From contig JAQUPZ010000003.1 in assembly GCA_028716365.1 (NCBI GenBank), positions 310,001-374,000 on the forward strand: a DNA stretch of 64,000 nt, read 5' to 3'. The stretch's first letter is position 1. Every line of letters starts with the position of its first letter. The position numbers and the translations under genes were made by a program. This DNA comes from Kiritimatiellia bacterium (GTDB taxonomy: Bacteria > Verrucomicrobiota > Kiritimatiellia > UBA8416 > YA12-FULL-48-11). Of this stretch, positions 1 to 7,266 are shown piece by piece. Under the pieces are notes generated by a model. It saw only the letters and a program-made list of their open reading frames with translations. It searched no databases and was not told the origin of the DNA.

Positions 1-798
1 TACACCTGGTATGCCTATGGGTTATGGCGCTATTATCGCTCGCCACTTTCGGATAATACGGAGAAAGCCACGATGCGGAAGATCATCACCGCCATCTGCG
101 CCCGGTTGGAGCGCAACGTGGTGGCGAAAAACGACTACCACATAGGGCGGGAAGACGGAACATTTGATGGTTTGGTAGATAAAATGTGGAAAACTCTGGC
201 GCATGAAGTGGCGCGTTTACCGATGATTTATGCCATTGGCGTGGATATGACCGGCGAAAGTCACTGGAAGGACCTTGCCCGGCAATACAGTCCTGAGGCG
301 GCCTCGCAATCGGCAGGGGAGTCGACGAAAATTGCCTACGCATTGCTGCAAGAGCAAGTTTCCCTGGAAGCACTCTATCAACTGGAGGAGTCTCCGGAAC
401 TGAAGCAACAGTGGCTGGCAGCGATGCAGTTGGTTGCTGACCGCTCTCTGGTGTTTCTGGCGAAGTGTCGCGGGTATCAAGTCCAGGACGCTGGGAAGGT
501 CAACATGGACTGGCGGACCTGGCAGACTCGTAGTTCGCTGGGCTACCTGGTACCCAAGGCACCGGATGTCTGGGCCAAGGAGGATAATACCATCCGACAG
601 CCTGCCGAGGCGGCGCTGATAAAGCTTTTCTGTCCTCAACCACAGTTGACGCCGGATCAGCTCGTATTGGTGAAACAGAACATTGCCCAGGTGGATTACA
701 CGAAATCCATCTTCTATGGACTTTACTACACACAGGCCGTCTATTGGCGTGCTGTGAGACAGGGATTGATTAAACTTCCGACCGGACCGAGAAACTGA
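1..798 (+). CDS. C-terminal part of a large helical protein, unknown function (5' partial)
   Basis: The frame is open from the first base, before the first ATG at 73, so this is the 3' end of a gene that begins upstream. The visible 265 residues are rich in Trp, Tyr and predicted helices (a start such as YTWYAYGLWRYY, then long amphipathic stretches). That texture is common in alpha/alpha-barrel carbohydrate-active proteins of PVC bacteria, but I see no diagnostic active site. It ends at TGA 796-798, 34 bases before the next gene on the same strand. It could equally be a non-enzymatic helical repeat protein. The function is not assigned. Confidence 0.6.
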   Translation, partial: YTWYAYGLWRYYRSPLSDNTEKATMRKIITAICARLERNVVAKNDYHIGREDGTFDGLVDKMWKTLAHEVARLPMIYAIGVDMTGESHWKDLARQYSPEAASQSAGESTKIAYALLQEQVSLEALYQLEESPELKQQWLAAMQLVADRSLVFLAKCRGYQVQDAGKVNMDWRTWQTRSSLGYLVPKAPDVWAKEDNTIRQPAEAALIKLFCPQPQLTPDQLVLVKQNIAQVDYTKSIFYGLYYTQAVYWRAVRQGLIKLPTGPRN

Positions 799-812
799 AT
801 GTTTTAGCATCT

Positions 813-826
813 GGTATAGTTATACC
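813..826. promoter_or_regulatory. Short palindrome GGTATA-GT-TATACC before the next gene
   Basis: Two perfect 6-base arms are separated by 2 bases, ending 6 bases before the ATG at 833. The inner TATAGT or TATACC could be a -10 box, or the whole could be an operator. It is too short to be certain. Confidence 0.25.
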
Positions 827-832
827 TGTGGG

Positions 833-1690
833 ATGAGTGTTAAAGTCATAAGCAGTCGTATGTTCGAAGCCCCGCCGGGGCACAACTGCAAGGTGTGTGA
901 TGATCCCCCTCACGCCGCCTTCAGCTGGCAGTATGCACAGGAAGACAGAGGTCATGAACTTCATGCCCTTCGCGACCAGTTGAAACAGGTCAAAAGCCTG
1001 AAGTTCGGGCATCTCTACGCCTGCCAGCTCTGCGGACTGAACTGGATCCTCGATGAGACCCGTTCCACCATGACTCGAGTACCCAATGATCGGCGGGACA
1101 TCTTGAATGAATGGAATGAGAATCAGCTTTCTATTGAACAGGAACAGCTCCGGGTTCTTGATGCGATCGGCGGAATCGCCACCACGTACTGCATGGGTCA
1201 TTACAGACTAATCGTAGTACCGTGCGCAATTTCAATGCGTTCAGGCGAACGCATTGATCCCGCTGTCGTGTGGATCACCGACAGGCCTCCCATCGACGAT
1301 TTCGTCAGTCGCATCAAACTCTACCAGAACATCAGCATTGTCGAGCCCTCCCTGTTCGCCCTCCCGATGGATGTACGTCGAGCCACAGTCCTCGCAGGTG
1401 AGGTAAGTATGGGATTCGCTCCGACACGGGTTGTGGCAACGAACGGTACGCCCTTCGTCTTGCATTGGGGAACGTCGCTTTTCAATCAGGACGGTATCAC
1501 AGGCAGCGAGATTCGTCTGTCCGCCAAACGCTTTAGAATGGATGAATCGATCATCATTGCAGAAGCGGACTTCACCCACGCCACATATTTCTTTGCAGAT
1601 TGGTTTGAAGGGGCGGAAAACCTGAACAAGGCACAATCAGGGAATCAACTGTATTCCAAACTCCGCGCATTTTGGAAACGATTATTCTGA
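833..1690 (+). CDS. Hypothetical protein with N-terminal zinc-ribbon-like cysteines
   Basis: A 285-residue protein I do not recognise. Near the N-terminus there are two CxxC pairs (CKVC near residue 19 and CQLC near residue 65). They are spaced like a four-cysteine metal site and suggest a zinc ribbon. The remainder is mixed alpha/beta without a signal peptide or membrane segment, so it should be cytoplasmic. The ATG is preceded only by GTGGG, a weak ribosome site. It follows the partial gene by 34 bases and might be co-transcribed with it. Downstream it converges on a small membrane protein gene. No function is proposed. Confidence 0.6.
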   Translation: MSVKVISSRMFEAPPGHNCKVCDDPPHAAFSWQYAQEDRGHELHALRDQLKQVKSLKFGHLYACQLCGLNWILDETRSTMTRVPNDRRDILNEWNENQLSIEQEQLRVLDAIGGIATTYCMGHYRLIVVPCAISMRSGERIDPAVVWITDRPPIDDFVSRIKLYQNISIVEPSLFALPMDVRRATVLAGEVSMGFAPTRVVATNGTPFVLHWGTSLFNQDGITGSEIRLSAKRFRMDESIIIAEADFTHATYFFADWFEGAENLNKAQSGNQLYSKLRAFWKRLF

Positions 1691-1697
1691 AACATTC

Positions 1698-1729
1698 GCA
1701 GGTAAAATATTATTTACCCCTTTACCTGC
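1698..1729. terminator. Hairpin between convergent genes
   Basis: Perfect 9-base arms (GCAGGTAAA and TTTACCTGC) enclose a 14-base AT-rich loop, just after the stop of the plus gene and overlapping the stop of the minus gene. The position fits a shared terminator. No T-tract follows, so this is tentative. Confidence 0.35.
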
Positions 1730-1970
1730 CCCTGACACCCCTGACACCACTGCTTTCAAGGGCCTTAACTTTTGTCTCCAGGGTCTCTACTCTTTTTGTG
1801 AGGGCCTTTACTTCGTCCAACAGTTGCAGGTCTCTCACCATTGGCACCCGAAAACTAGCCGGGATGTCAGTTGCATTTGTAGTCTGTCCATGTGCAAACC
1901 AGGCAGCGCCGAATGCCACAAATATTGCGATACAACATGCTGCAACCACAATACAAACTTTGCTTTTCAT
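1722..1970 (-). CDS. Small membrane-anchored or secreted coiled-coil protein
   Basis: An 82-residue protein starting MKSKVC. The ATG at 1970 is preceded by GAGGAGAAGAAT, a strong ribosome site, so the longer frame reaching 2027 is not used. Residues 5-28 are a hydrophobic segment ending around AHG, either a signal peptide or a single anchor. Residues 52-72 form a short heptad pattern (VKALTKRVETLETKVKALES). The C-terminus is a Gly/Arg tail. Such small anchored coiled coils are common and carry no assignable function. It is transcribed toward the unknown 833-1690 gene. Confidence 0.55.
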   Translation of the reverse strand: MKSKVCIVVAACCIAIFVAFGAAWFAHGQTTNATDIPASFRVPMVRDLQLLDEVKALTKRVETLETKVKALESSGVRGVRGR

Positions 1971-2375
1971 ATTCTTCTCCTCTCTTACTGAATAAAACAA
2001 AAACCGCAACATTGCCTGATAACTCACCAGTCAATATGATTAATAATACAACAAATATACGATAGACATCAAATTGCTTTGATGAAAATTATTTTCTTAA
2101 CAAATCATGGCTCTGTGAAGCATCAGATCTGTCAACGTAATGAGTATGTAGTTCAGGCCTGGCTGGTGATACAGCCGCTTTTTTATGGACAACTTTTGCT
2201 ACCGGCGCATACTACCGGACATTCATGAAACCCATTATCTACGATATGAATCTTTCATACGATGCAAAGACGTTCTTTTTCTCTTATAAGCGAAAAGAAG
2301 AAAACTGGCTTACCAGTTTCCTGAAGCCGACATGCCCGGCTTCAAATTCACGCGTGCCGAACCATAGGAGAAAAT
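1971..2375. other. Intergenic region with a possible gene remnant
   Basis: The region is AT-rich from 1971 to about 2110. It then holds an open plus-strand stretch (2144-2392) described separately as a possible pseudogene. The ribosome site of the esterase gene lies at about 2366-2372 (AGGAGAA). No RNA gene or clear terminator is seen. Confidence 0.5.
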
Positions 2376-2392
2376 ATGAGAATCATTCATAG
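2225..2392 (+). pseudogene. Possible remnant resembling a secreted beta-propeller protein
   Basis: An open frame runs from about 2144 to 2392, with an ATG at 2225 and 55 codons after it. The peptide contains YDMNLSYDAKTFFFSYKRK. That pattern (LSYDGK, then FSY, then basic residues) recalls a recurring strand of large secreted propeller-type proteins in planctomycetes and relatives. After about residue 32 the sequence loses this character, and the frame runs into the esterase start. No ribosome site precedes the ATG. The resemblance is from memory and may be chance. Confidence 0.3.
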
Positions 2393-3275
2393 CGGTTTTT
2401 ATCGTTACGCCTGCATGGCCTATGCTGGCATCCTCGTAATCGTCGCATTACTGTTGGTTTCACTGTCCGCTTTACACGCTGGCGAGCCGCCGATCACACT
2501 CTGGCCGCATGGCGCTCCTGGTGCGCTCGGTACGACAGCAAAAGACATACCAACACTCACACCGCATTTTCCGGTCAGGACTAACGGCACGGCGATGTTG
2601 CTCATCCCCGGCGGTAGTTATTCCGGCATTTACGAGGGACAGGGTGCGCCATTTGCCGGCTGGCTCAACGAGCAGGGGATCACAGTATTCGTGTTGCGTT
2701 ATCGACTCGGTTCTGCTGGTTACCGCTACCCCGCGCAATTACAGGACGCGGTACAGGCAATGCGGTATGTGCGCAAGAACGCCGTGCAGTGGAATATTAC
2801 GACGAACCGTATCGGCGTGATGGGTTTCTCGGCTGGCGGACATCTGGTTTCGACCTTGATCAACCGGCCTGAAGACGGCGAAGTCGCATCACCGGAAAAC
2901 GTAGAGCGCATGAGCGCGCGACCCGACCTGGCAATTCTTTGTTACCCCGTTATCAGCATGACCACCAAGCCGCATGTCGCATCGCGCCAGAATCTTATCG
3001 GTACATCGCCCGGCGATGAACTCATCCGTAAAACATCGAGCGAACTGCAGGTCCGGGCCGGTCTACCGCCGTGCTTTGTCTGGCATACGGGCGAGGACAA
3101 AATGGTACCCGTGGACCACAGCTTGTTGTTTGCTGCTGCATTGCACCAGAAAGGTGTGCCGCACGAACTTCACATCTATCAGCGCGGAGATCACGGTACC
3201 GGCTTGATGGGTACGGATCATCCGTGGATGCGTGATCTGCTTTTCTGGTTACGCGGACAGGGATTCGTCGAGTAA
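2376..3275 (+). CDS. Exported alpha/beta-hydrolase esterase (acetyl-esterase type)
   Basis: A 299-residue serine hydrolase of the BD-FAE/acetyl-esterase group. These enzymes remove acetyl or other acyl decorations from glycans. A long N-terminal hydrophobic segment (about residues 10-36, ending ALHAGE) directs export or anchors it. The oxyanion-loop motif is IPGGSYSG (77-84). The nucleophile elbow GFSAGG places Ser152, and the acid and base are probably Asp241 (HTGEDKMVP) and His273 (RGDHGTG). The length is typical of the family. The start is supported by AGGAGAAAAT before the ATG. It opens a plus-strand series of exported degradative proteins. Substrate unknown. Confidence 0.85.
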   Translation: MRIIHSGFYRYACMAYAGILVIVALLLVSLSALHAGEPPITLWPHGAPGALGTTAKDIPTLTPHFPVRTNGTAMLLIPGGSYSGIYEGQGAPFAGWLNEQGITVFVLRYRLGSAGYRYPAQLQDAVQAMRYVRKNAVQWNITTNRIGVMGFSAGGHLVSTLINRPEDGEVASPENVERMSARPDLAILCYPVISMTTKPHVASRQNLIGTSPGDELIRKTSSELQVRAGLPPCFVWHTGEDKMVPVDHSLLFAAALHQKGVPHELHIYQRGDHGTGLMGTDHPWMRDLLFWLRGQGFVE

Positions 3276-3296
3276 GTTCTATGCGAAGCTGTACTT

Positions 3297-3409
3297 ATTC
3301 ATTTTGACATCATGTAAAGTAGGTGTTTCACTTCAATTGTAGTCGTTAAACGGCAGTAAAAATTCTTATGGTTTTGTCCATGTTTAAAAAGCTATTTCGT
3401 ATAACTGCC
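3297..3409. repeat. Mosaic leader repeat, copy A
   Basis: The block contains TTCATTTTGACATCATGT, then GGTGTTTCACTT, TGTAGTCGTTAAACGGCA, TTATGGTTTTGTCCATGT and TTAAAAAGCTATTTCGTATA. The same ordered pieces, with a few changes, recur at 7110-7213 and in part at 17298-17513, 23831-23879 and 11771-11791. Here the last piece overlaps the first codons of the carboxypeptidase gene. TTGACA at 3304-3309 could serve as a -35 box. Confidence 0.7.
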
Positions 3410-4666
3410 ACAACCATCGTCCTGTTGGCTTTAAGCGGAATTTCACAGAGTGCTGAAACACCGGTAGCCTCTGCGATTCCCTTTACCGTTGACGCCAATT
3501 TTCCCGGCGGGAATATTATCGTCGATAAAATCAAAGCCAATGGCAGCCAGGCCGGCAAAGGGCAATCATTCATTGTTCATCTTAGGCCTGACCTGAGGGA
3601 TACCCCGAAGTACTGGTTTTTCTGGAATTTTCAGGTCAAGTCCGCACAAGGGTATAAAATTAAATTCGTATTCAAGCCGGCTGTCGTCGGTTCACGGGGT
3701 CCGGCAGTCAGTGTTGATGAAGGTAAAACCTGGAGGTGGCTTTCCGATGCCAATTCTCCGGCCGACCATTTCGTTTATACCTTTGCGAAAAACGAAAGTA
3801 ATGTCCGCTTCTGCCTTGGAATGTACTATATGCAGTCACACTGGGATCGCTTCATTGCGGACTATAAGAACCGTCCAGGTATGAACATCTCGGTTCTTTG
3901 CAAGTCCCGCAAGAATCGGGACGTCGAACTGGCCCGGTTTGGCAATCCCGATGCCAAGTTCGGCATCCTTCTGACCTGTCGTCATCATTCTTGCGAGATG
4001 GTTCCCAACTACGCGCTGGAGGGTATCATCCATGAAGTCTTTTCCGGTTCCGATGATGGCAAATGGCTTATGGCCAACGTTGACTTCATCGTGGTTCCGT
4101 TTGTCGATAAAGATGGAGTTGAGGACGGAGACCAGGGCAAGAACCGCAGACCCCATGACCATAATCGCGATTACGTGGATGAAATTTATCCCGAAGTGAG
4201 AGCTATCAAGGCTTTGATAACGCCGCTTGCGGAAAACAAACAATTTGCAGTTATTGACATGCATTGTCCCGGGTGCCGCGGAAACGACGAGGTTACGTAC
4301 TTCTACGAGCCATATACTCAGAAACTGCGGGTTCAGCTTCGAGAATTCTGCCAAATCCTTCAGAAGAAACAGGCTTCCGGGACGATGAACTACAAAGAGA
4401 CCAATAACCTATTGGTCGGTCAAGGTGCCAACAAGCCCGACGGCAAGCATAAACCGATCCGGTGCCGCTATTTTGGGGAGACGTTGCCGAACGTTCTGTT
4501 TTCCGCAACGCTGGAAATCGCTTACGCCAACGCAATGAAGCGGTCATCCTGGAGTTCGGAACCGAAGGATGCTTCGTCCAAGGAAGGTTCGGTTGTTGAT
4601 GCCAATTCCACCCGGGAATTAGGACGGAATGTGGCCAGGGCATTACGGGAATATCTGGGCCGATAA
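3368..4666 (+). CDS. Exported M14-family zinc carboxypeptidase
   Basis: A 432-residue protein with an N-terminal signal (hydrophobic about 11-25, ending SQSAE). An N-terminal beta domain (about 40-170) is of the sort found in cytosolic-carboxypeptidase-like M14 enzymes. The catalytic domain follows. Zinc ligands are visible as HSCE (His207, Glu210) and His299 in DMHCPG. The substrate-Arg region appears as a variant, RRPHDHNRDY. Glu383 in ATLEIAY is the likely catalytic base. The family hydrolyses C-terminal residues, or amide bonds in peptidoglycan-like peptides. The start at 3368 lies inside repeated sequence and has no ribosome site. ATG 3380 (MFKKLF) is an equal alternative. It sits in a glycan-degrading context, so the substrate could be a glycoprotein or glycopeptide. 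Confidence 0.8.
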   Translation: MVLSMFKKLFRITATTIVLLALSGISQSAETPVASAIPFTVDANFPGGNIIVDKIKANGSQAGKGQSFIVHLRPDLRDTPKYWFFWNFQVKSAQGYKIKFVFKPAVVGSRGPAVSVDEGKTWRWLSDANSPADHFVYTFAKNESNVRFCLGMYYMQSHWDRFIADYKNRPGMNISVLCKSRKNRDVELARFGNPDAKFGILLTCRHHSCEMVPNYALEGIIHEVFSGSDDGKWLMANVDFIVVPFVDKDGVEDGDQGKNRRPHDHNRDYVDEIYPEVRAIKALITPLAENKQFAVIDMHCPGCRGNDEVTYFYEPYTQKLRVQLREFCQILQKKQASGTMNYKETNNLLVGQGANKPDGKHKPIRCRYFGETLPNVLFSATLEIAYANAMKRSSWSSEPKDASSKEGSVVDANSTRELGRNVARALREYLGR

Positions 4667-4700
4667 ACTTTTTTTCTCTGATGCATTAACTATTTGCTAA

Positions 4701-4741
4701 ATCATTTTGAAATCTTATTTACCGTTGACACCTGCTGAGTT
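4701..4741 (+). promoter_or_regulatory. Leader fragment plus TTGACA-type promoter candidate
   Basis: ATCATTTTGAAATC (4701-4714) matches the beginning of the mosaic leader with two changes. TTGACACCTGCTGAGTT (4725-4741) is nearly identical to 11697-11713 upstream of the Gfo/Idh gene. TTGACA is a consensus -35 box, followed about 16 bases later by TACAGA as a poor -10 box. Confidence 0.4.
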
Positions 4742-4819
4742 CCTGATACAGAATTCTTCAGTAAAAATATTACATTTATTCATGGTCCGGAAAAATTATC
4801 CGACGGGAGGAAATAAGGC

Positions 4820-7045
4820 ATGAAGCGTGGTAGATTTCTAGTAACACTTTGTGTGGCTGGTACCGTTGTTTCCCTTGCCATTCCCACCTGGTGCAGCTCG
4901 TCCGATCCGACATTGCAGACTCAATGCATTGCTGTGCTACCGACTCCAAAACAGGTCCAGTTGCGAGCGGGACGAGTACAGCTTGTCCGTAGTGGTTCCA
5001 CCGGGCAAGGGGGATGTTGCATTCTAGCAGGGCGGAAGGCGGGATTCGCAGCAAAATTGCTCGCGGAACGGCTTGGAGTGCCGGTTACAGATACCCTCGC
5101 TTCTGGCAGTCTGGCGGTGAAGTTGAGTTTAGATGCCAAAGCATCATTTGCAGCCAAGCTCGGGCGCGATGCCCGTTCGGAGGCTTATTGCCTGGAAGTG
5201 AACAGCAAAGGTGTGGAAATCGTAGCTGTAGAATCTGAAGGTCTGTTACGCGCGGCGGCGACACTCCTGCAACTCCTCCAGGTGGAAAAAGACGCAGTAT
5301 TTGTGCCTGAACTCACTATCACCGACTGGCCTAACTTCCGCTACCGCTGTGCCTCCGATTGGTTGATAAATGTGGAATGCAATCGCTGGTCCTACGACTG
5401 GGGCGACGGGCGCCAGGCTTACCTCGCCAGAATTAAGCGCAAGCTGGACCTGTGTTTCGCTTACAAAATCAATCAGGTTTGGTTCGACGGATTCGGCTGG
5501 GACACACAACGATGCGAGGGCTATGCGGAACTCATGCGGGAATGTACCGGATACGCCCGGCAGCGTGGCATCAAGTTGACCTTTGCCGGTTACGGGGGAG
5601 GCTACGGGACTTCATACCAGAAGTCAGAAATCTACCGTACCGGTTACTTTGGCCGGACGCTGATCAATCGACGTCCATATCCGGATGGAGCTGAATATCT
5701 TTGTCGCGGCATGAAGGGGATCGAGGAAAGCCGGCGCTACGGCACCTGTTTATCCAATAAAGCACTTCAGCAGGAAAAGTTGGATGAGATGAAGCGATTC
5801 GTCGCCGCGGTCGAGCCGGGGTTCATGTACATTCATGACATCGACTCAGGAACATATGCGGCAAGTCAGAACAGTTGGCTCTTGCGTTGCGACGAGTGCC
5901 GTAAGCGATGGCCAAGTGACGAAGTGACGGATCCGCGGGGCCAGGCCGGCGCCATGGCAGACTGGTTCCGTCAAATTCGGCGCACGCTCGACAGTGTCAA
6001 GACCCGGAGTGGTTATCGTGCTGCGCGGGATCTCACGTTGATTTTCATTTCTCCCCTGTACACTGAGTACTACGAAAAAGGACCGCCTGACCTTTGGCAG
6101 CGGGAGACGGACTACTTCTGCCAGATGAGCCGGTCGCTGGGTCCGGCCGCTGGCGTGGCGTTTGGGCTGCGTGAGCAGTTCTATGGTCCGGGCAGCTGTA
6201 AAAAAATTGCTCATCTTCGGTCGGCTTTTGACAAAGTCGGGGAGGGACATGGCATTCACGTTATCGCGTTTGGTGGTGGCGACCATTACCTGAGCGATGA
6301 CCTGGTCAACGTCTCCGGAACGATGGCACACTTTTACGACGGTGCTGAGTCCGTATGTTTGTCCAACGGCGGTGTACATGAGGAGCCGGTCCAGATTCTC
6401 AACGCCGAACAGCTCTGGGCCGGCAGCTTGGCAGGTTATCGCGAGAATCCACCTGACGAAGTATCAGCGCAAACTCTCTTCCGACGAATGGCCGGGGGGA
6501 AGTATCGGCCGGTCGATATTTTTGGACCGGGCAAGTTCTTCGATCAAATCTGCCGCCGGCTTTGGGGCGAGAACGCCGGCAGGGAGATGTACGATGCCTA
6601 CATGACAGCCGGCGAGACCGGCGACGGTCCAGTCAGCCGCGTGTGGTGGACGGTCACCAAGGAAGTGGCCAGGCTCCAATCCACATCAACGCCCAAACAG
6701 TTCCGCTGGGAAGATGAACATGCCCGTTGGCTGCGGCGGATGGCAACCACCGAACAGACGCTTGTCCATGCGCAACGGGCCGCCGCGTTGACCGATCATG
6801 AGGATGTACATTGGTTTGCCCGCTGCCTGGCCTTGGGCGCGCGTTTTTCCGAGTGTATGGCGCTATCCGTTCAGTTGCGTGTCCGCGATGAGGCTACCAT
6901 CCGTGCCAAACTGGGCAAGGCATTGACCGAACTTGAGTCACAGGTGACTGCCGGCCGCGGTCTCGTCAAAACCGATCCGCTCGGTGGTGATCCCGGTTGC
7001 TGGATGGAAACAATCACGAACCTGCGGAAGATCAACGGGCTTTGA
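4820..7045 (+). CDS. Secreted glycoside-hydrolase-like protein with GH20-type N-terminal domain
   Basis: A 741-residue protein with a signal peptide (about 1-26, MKRGRFLVTLCVAGTVVSLA). Residues about 38-175 look like the small alpha/beta domain that precedes the barrel in GH20, GH84 and related hexosaminidases: LPTPKQVQL, then EAYCLEV, then EGLLRAAATLLQLL, then ELTITDWPNFRYR. The rest suggests a TIM barrel (NQVWFDGFGWD near 215, FMYIHDIDSG near 335), but the GH20 signature HxGGDE is absent. The catalytic residues, and so the family, are unclear. Asp residues in IHDIDSG are candidates. A GGAGG ribosome site 8 bases before the ATG fixes the start. It is probably a periplasmic or secreted glycosidase in the local degradative set. 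Confidence 0.7.
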   Translation: MKRGRFLVTLCVAGTVVSLAIPTWCSSSDPTLQTQCIAVLPTPKQVQLRAGRVQLVRSGSTGQGGCCILAGRKAGFAAKLLAERLGVPVTDTLASGSLAVKLSLDAKASFAAKLGRDARSEAYCLEVNSKGVEIVAVESEGLLRAAATLLQLLQVEKDAVFVPELTITDWPNFRYRCASDWLINVECNRWSYDWGDGRQAYLARIKRKLDLCFAYKINQVWFDGFGWDTQRCEGYAELMRECTGYARQRGIKLTFAGYGGGYGTSYQKSEIYRTGYFGRTLINRRPYPDGAEYLCRGMKGIEESRRYGTCLSNKALQQEKLDEMKRFVAAVEPGFMYIHDIDSGTYAASQNSWLLRCDECRKRWPSDEVTDPRGQAGAMADWFRQIRRTLDSVKTRSGYRAARDLTLIFISPLYTEYYEKGPPDLWQRETDYFCQMSRSLGPAAGVAFGLREQFYGPGSCKKIAHLRSAFDKVGEGHGIHVIAFGGGDHYLSDDLVNVSGTMAHFYDGAESVCLSNGGVHEEPVQILNAEQLWAGSLAGYRENPPDEVSAQTLFRRMAGGKYRPVDIFGPGKFFDQICRRLWGENAGREMYDAYMTAGETGDGPVSRVWWTVTKEVARLQSTSTPKQFRWEDEHARWLRRMATTEQTLVHAQRAAALTDHEDVHWFARCLALGARFSECMALSVQLRVRDEATIRAKLGKALTELESQVTAGRGLVKTDPLGGDPGCWMETITNLRKINGL

Positions 7046-7109
7046 TATCCATCGTTAACCCATTTCGGTGAAGAAGAGGCTGTGAAAAAGTCCTGTATGA
7101 TTTCTCTCA

Positions 7110-7213
7110 ATTCATTTTGACATCATATCGAGTCGGTGTTTCACTTTGACTGTAGTTGTTAAACGGCAATTATTATGGTTTCTGCCATGTCAAAAAGTAA
7201 TTTCTTATAATCA
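7110..7213. repeat. Mosaic leader repeat, copy B
   Basis: All blocks of copy A recur in the same order: TTCATTTTGACATCATAT, GTCGGTGTTTCACTT, TGTAGTTGTTAAACGGCA, TTATGGTTTCTGCCATGT, then AAAAAGTAATTTCTTATAAT. The piece that codes in copy A here gives only a seven-codon frame (ATG 7188 to TAA). TATAAT at 7205-7210 is a perfect -10 box about 57 bases before the next start. Confidence 0.7.
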
Positions 7214-7266
7214 CCTGACACACCCTGACGGGGTGTTGTGTACTGGTCGTTTGATGAGGTGTCATT

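Noticed and set aside
813..826. Palindrome before the 833 gene as a reportable regulatory system
   Set aside because: Six-base arms occur often by chance in AT-rich spacers. It is listed only as a low-confidence feature.
1672..1995. Plus-strand frame opposite the small membrane protein
   Set aside because: The minus-strand gene has a strong ribosome site and signal-like start. The plus frame has neither.
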